Origin: Alphaproteobacteria bacterium
GTDB lineage: Bacteria > Pseudomonadota > Alphaproteobacteria > Caulobacterales > Caulobacteraceae
Direction of reading: 5' to 3'
DNA length: 17,038 bases
NCBI GenBank assembly: GCA_018895795.1
Contig: JAHINZ010000380.1
Location: forward strand, 1 to 17,038
Shown: positions 13,716 to 17,038 of the stretch, one piece after another
Position numbering within the stretch: position 1 is the stretch's first letter
How the letters are laid out: every line of letters starts with the position of its first letter
Program-made: the position numbers and the translations under genes
The notes under the pieces: model-generated
What the model was told of the DNA's origin: nothing
The model's input: only the letters and a program-made list of their open reading frames with translations
Database searches by the model: none

Positions 13716-16679
13716 ATGGCGGACGACGCGGGCATCATCAATCAGGTCTTGACCGAGACCTCCTTCCTCTACGGCGCCAATGCGGCGTTCGTGGAAGACC
13801 TGTACGCCAAGTGGGCGACCGATCCCGGGTCGGTCGAGCCCTCGTGGAACGCCTTCTTCTCCACCCTGAAAGAACAGGCCGACCAGGTTCAGCGCGCCGC
13901 CCAGGAGCCCGCCTGGACCCCGCGCGCCGTGCCGACCGCCCGTCCCGACTGGCTTTCGGCGCTGGACGGCCAGTGGCCCTCGGTGGCGCCCGCCGTCGAA
14001 GCCAAGATGGCCAAGGCCATCGAAGGCAAGGCGCCGGGCTCCTCGTCGGAAGCGGTCCGCGCCGCCACCCTGGACAGCCTGCGCGCCATCATGATGATCC
14101 GGGCCTACCGGATGCGCGGCCACCTCGCCGCCAATCTCGACCCGCTGGGCCTGGAGCCCAAGGCCTCGGCCCCCGAGCTCGACCCGGCCACCTACGGCTT
14201 CTCGGAAGCCGACTATGACCGTTCGATCTTCCTGGACTTCGTGCTGGGCATGGAGACCTCGACGATCCGCGAGATCCTGTCGATCCTGCGCCGCACCTAT
14301 GCCGGCAATGTCGGCGTGCAGTACATGCACATCTCCGAGCCGCACGAGAAGGCCTGGCTGCAGGAGCGCATCGAGGGTCGCGACAAGGAAATCGTGTTCT
14401 CGAAAGAGGGCAAGGTCGCCATCCTCAAGAAGCTGATCGAGACCGAGGGGTTCGAGCGCTTCCTGCACAAGCGCTTCCCCGGCACCAAGCGGTTCGGCAT
14501 CGACGGCGGCGAAGCCATGGTCCCGGCCATGGAGCAGATCATCAAGCGCGGCGGCGCCCTGGGCGTGAAGGACATCGTGCTGGGCATGCCCCACCGCGGT
14601 CGCCTCAACGTGCTGGCCGCCGTGATGGGCAAGCCCTATCACGTGATCTTCCACGAATTCCAGGGCGGCTCGAGCCTGCCCTCGGACGTCGAGGGGTCGG
14701 GCGACGTCAAGTATCACATGGGCGCCTCGTCGGACCGTGAGTTCGACGACAACAAGGTCCACCTGTCGCTGACGGCCAATCCCTCGCACCTGGAAATCGT
14801 CAATCCGGTGGTGATCGGCAAGGTCCGCGCCAAGCAGGCCTTCACCCTGCGCGAGCAGCCGGACGCCGGTCGCGGCCATGTGCTGCCGCTGCTGCTGCAC
14901 GGCGACGCGGCCTTCGCGGGCCAGGGCGTGGTGGCCGAGTGCTTCACCCTGTCGGGCCTGAAGGGCTATCGCACGGGCGGCACGATCCACTTCATCGTCA
15001 ACAATCAGATCGGCTTCACCACCAGCCCGCGCTATTCGCGCAGCTCGCCCTATCCCTCGGATGTGGCGCTGATGGTCGAGGCCCCGATCTTCCACGTCAA
15101 CGGCGACGATCCCGAAGCCGTGGTCTATGCGGCCAAGGTCGCCACCGAATATCGCCAGATGTTCGGCAAGGACGTCGTGGTCGACATGTTCTGCTACCGC
15201 CGGTTCGGTCACAACGAAGGTGACGACCCGACGATGACCTCGCCGCTGATGTACGCCAAGATCAAGGGCCACCCCTCGACCCGCGAGCTGTATGCGGGCC
15301 GGCTGATCGCCGAGGGCGTGATCAACCAGGGCGAGGTCGACGGCTGGGTGACCGAGTTCGAGACCTTCCTCGACAAGGAATTCGACGCCGGCAAGAGCTA
15401 CAAGGCCAACAAGGCCGACTGGCTGGACGGCAAGTGGGCCGGCTTGGCCAGCCCCGCCGACGAAGAGCGTCGCGGCTCGACCGCCTTCCCCAAGACCCGC
15501 CTGCTGGAAATCGGTCGTCAGATCACCACCATTCCCGACCGGATCGACGCCCACAAGACCGTCAAGCGCGTGATCGAAAATCGCCGCGAAGCGATCGAGA
15601 AGGGCGAGGGCCTCGACTGGGGCACCGCCGAACACCTGGCCTTCGCCACCCTGCTCGACGAAGGTTTCCCGGTGCGCCTGTCGGGCCAGGACAGCGTGCG
15701 CGGCACCTTCACCCAGCGCCATTCGGACGTCATCGACCAGACGACCGAGGAGCACTACACGCCGCTGAACAACATCGGCCCCAGCCAGGCCCATTATGAG
15801 GTCATCGACTCGGCCCTGTCGGAAGAGGCGGTGCTGGGCTTCGAATACGGCTTCTCGCTGGCCGATCCCAACACCCTGACCCTCTGGGAAGGCCAGTTCG
15901 GCGACTTCGTGAACGGCGCCCAGGTGGTCATCGACCAGTTCATCAGCTCGGGCGAACGCAAGTGGCTGCGGATGAGCGGCCTGGTGATGCTGCTGCCGCA
16001 CGGTTACGAAGGCCAGGGCCCCGAACACAGCTCGGCCCGCCTCGAGCGCTTCCTGCAGTCATGCGCCGAAGACAACATGCAGATCATCAACTGCACCACG
16101 CCGGCCAACTATTTCCACGCCCTGCGTCGCCAGATGCACCGCGAGTTCCGCAAGCCGCTGGTGGTCATGACCCCCAAGAGCCTGCTGCGCCACAAGCGCG
16201 CCGTCTCCAACATGGCCGACCTGTCCGAGGGCTCCAGCTTCCACCGCGTGATGATCGACGGGGCCGAGGCCGGCTGCGACGTCGGCGGCGTGACCCTGAA
16301 GCCTGACAGCGAAATCAAGCGGGTCGTGATCTGCTCGGGCAAGGTCTATTTCGACCTGGTCGACGCCCGCGCCAAGAGCGGCCGCGACGACGTCTATCTG
16401 CTGCGTCTGGAACAGTTCTATCCGTGGCCGCTGAAGTCGCTGATGGGCGTGCTGACCCGCTTCAAGACCGCCGAAGTGGTCTGGGTCCAGGAAGAGCCCC
16501 GCAACATGGGCGGCTGGACGTTCGTGGATCCGTGGCTGGAACTGACGCTGGACAAGCTGGACATCAAGGCCAAGCGCGCGCGCTATATCGGCCGTCCGGC
16601 CAGCGCCTCGACGGCGGCGGGTCTGATGAGTCGCCACCTGAAAGAGCTGCAAGCCTTCCTCGACGAGACCTTCGCCTAG
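13716..16679 (+). CDS. sucA: 2-oxoglutarate dehydrogenase E1 component
   Basis: The 987-residue thiamine-diphosphate-dependent E1 of the 2-oxoglutarate dehydrogenase complex. It decarboxylates 2-oxoglutarate and passes the succinyl group to the E2 lipoyl domain. The N-terminal segment FLYGANAAFVEDLY and RMRGHLAANLDPLG are typical of OGDH E1 rather than pyruvate dehydrogenase. The cofactor-binding motif starts at G396-D397 in GDAAFAGQGVVAE and ends at N429-N430 in VNNQIGFTT. GMPHRGRLNVLA lies in the catalytic domain, and EGQFGDFVNGAQVVIDQF marks the pyrimidine-binding domain. AAGG at 13703-13706 precedes the ATG. Separate regulation from sucCD is suggested by the structured spacer upstream. 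sucB follows 78 bp later. Confidence 0.98.
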   Translation: MADDAGIINQVLTETSFLYGANAAFVEDLYAKWATDPGSVEPSWNAFFSTLKEQADQVQRAAQEPAWTPRAVPTARPDWLSALDGQWPSVAPAVEAKMAKAIEGKAPGSSSEAVRAATLDSLRAIMMIRAYRMRGHLAANLDPLGLEPKASAPELDPATYGFSEADYDRSIFLDFVLGMETSTIREILSILRRTYAGNVGVQYMHISEPHEKAWLQERIEGRDKEIVFSKEGKVAILKKLIETEGFERFLHKRFPGTKRFGIDGGEAMVPAMEQIIKRGGALGVKDIVLGMPHRGRLNVLAAVMGKPYHVIFHEFQGGSSLPSDVEGSGDVKYHMGASSDREFDDNKVHLSLTANPSHLEIVNPVVIGKVRAKQAFTLREQPDAGRGHVLPLLLHGDAAFAGQGVVAECFTLSGLKGYRTGGTIHFIVNNQIGFTTSPRYSRSSPYPSDVALMVEAPIFHVNGDDPEAVVYAAKVATEYRQMFGKDVVVDMFCYRRFGHNEGDDPTMTSPLMYAKIKGHPSTRELYAGRLIAEGVINQGEVDGWVTEFETFLDKEFDAGKSYKANKADWLDGKWAGLASPADEERRGSTAFPKTRLLEIGRQITTIPDRIDAHKTVKRVIENRREAIEKGEGLDWGTAEHLAFATLLDEGFPVRLSGQDSVRGTFTQRHSDVIDQTTEEHYTPLNNIGPSQAHYEVIDSALSEEAVLGFEYGFSLADPNTLTLWEGQFGDFVNGAQVVIDQFISSGERKWLRMSGLVMLLPHGYEGQGPEHSSARLERFLQSCAEDNMQIINCTTPANYFHALRRQMHREFRKPLVVMTPKSLLRHKRAVSNMADLSEGSSFHRVMIDGAEAGCDVGGVTLKPDSEIKRVVICSGKVYFDLVDARAKSGRDDVYLLRLEQFYPWPLKSLMGVLTRFKTAEVVWVQEEPRNMGGWTFVDPWLELTLDKLDIKAKRARYIGRPASASTAAGLMSRHLKELQAFLDETFA

Positions 16680-16690
16680 ACCCCATCGAT

Positions 16691-16715
16691 CGGCCCCGAC
16701 CGCGTGGCGGGGCCG
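16691..16715 (+). other. intercistronic hairpin between sucA and sucB
   Basis: CGGCCCCG (16691-16698) pairs perfectly with CGGGGCCG (16708-16715) over 8 bp, with a 9-nt loop. No T-tract follows, so it is unlikely to terminate fully. It may stabilise or tune sucA versus sucB message levels, as hairpins inside operons often do. Confidence 0.6.
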
Positions 16716-16757
16716 CCAAGACATCGACCGGCAAAAACGAGAGACATCGGAATCCCC

Positions 16758-17038
16758 ATGGCCGACATCATGACCCCCGCCCTCGGCGAATCCGTCACCG
16801 AAGCGACGGTGGCGCGCTGGACCAAGAAGGTTGGCGAGGCGGTGAAGAAGGACGAGATCCTCATCGAGCTCGAAACCGACAAGGTCAGCCTCGAAGTGGC
16901 CTCGCCCGCTGACGGCGTGCTGACCGCCATCGGCGCCGAAGAGGGCGCGACGGTGTTCCCGGGCACGCTGCTGGGCGTGGTGACCGCCGGCGCGACCGCC
17001 TCGGCCGCGCCGGCCGCCGCGGCGCCCGCCGCCGCGCC
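16758..17038 (+). CDS. sucB: 2-oxoglutarate dehydrogenase E2, dihydrolipoyl succinyltransferase (partial)
   Basis: The N-terminal 93 residues of the E2 core enzyme, cut by the window end. The lipoyl domain is clear, with ALGESVTEATVARW and the swinging-arm lysine K42 in ETDKVSLEV, which is lipoylated and carries the succinyl group from E1. It is followed by an Ala/Pro-rich flexible linker from about residue 79, typical of E2 proteins. The ATG at 16758 gives the normal MADIMTPALGES start. The weak AGAGACA at 16740-16746 is the only ribosome-binding candidate. The peripheral-subunit-binding and catalytic domains lie beyond the window. Confidence 0.96.
   Translation, partial: MADIMTPALGESVTEATVARWTKKVGEAVKKDEILIELETDKVSLEVASPADGVLTAIGAEEGATVFPGTLLGVVTAGATASAAPAAAAPAAA

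Noticed and set aside
1..17038. CRISPR arrays, insertion sequences, tRNA or rRNA genes
   Set aside because: No regularly spaced direct repeats, transposase-like frames, or tRNA/rRNA core motifs were seen on either strand.

Overview
The window looks like chromosomal DNA of a Caulobacterales alphaproteobacterium (Caulobacter or Phenylobacterium-like). The evidence is very high GC with strong third-position G/C bias, a TonB-dependent receptor beside a Spinster-type MFS permease, the alphaproteobacterial sucC-sucD-sucA-sucB order, and intergenic hairpin repeats of a kind common in Caulobacter and its relatives. This placement is by recognition, not by alignment. All genes I accept lie on the + strand.

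Layout. Positions 1-704 hold no convincing gene. About 34-382 has many nested inverted repeats ending in a stem plus T-rich tract, so it may be a structured RNA. About 460-552 is a cluster of compact hairpins of the dispersed intergenic type. I see nothing definite in 553-690. From 705 come a TetR-family regulator, a palindrome-rich spacer, a TonB-dependent outer-membrane receptor, a strong terminator and an MFS permease. This reads as a regulated uptake cassette for an unidentified small molecule. Next is a small exported protein of unknown function (5282-5971), then an 1118-residue membrane protein with GH18-like, NodB polysaccharide deacetylase and processive GT2 domains in one chain (6070-9426). 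A dispersed repeat begins at its stop codon and is followed by a 37-nt hairpin. A secreted alpha/beta-hydrolase esterase follows (9584-11212).

The last third is the TCA-cycle block. A good sigma70-type promoter (11390-11418) precedes sucC and sucD, which abut with no gap. A 170-nt spacer then separates sucD from sucA. It holds segments that can pair in mutually exclusive ways, as attenuators and RNA switches do. sucA follows, then sucB, which is cut by the window end after its lipoyl domain. Together these encode succinyl-CoA synthetase and the E1 and E2 parts of 2-oxoglutarate dehydrogenase, which catalyse consecutive TCA steps.

The points most worth following up are the three-domain GH18-NodB-GT2 protein (an architecture known in databases, with function unknown to my knowledge), the sucD-sucA leader, the structured region at the left end, and the near-perfect palindrome between the TetR gene and the receptor.
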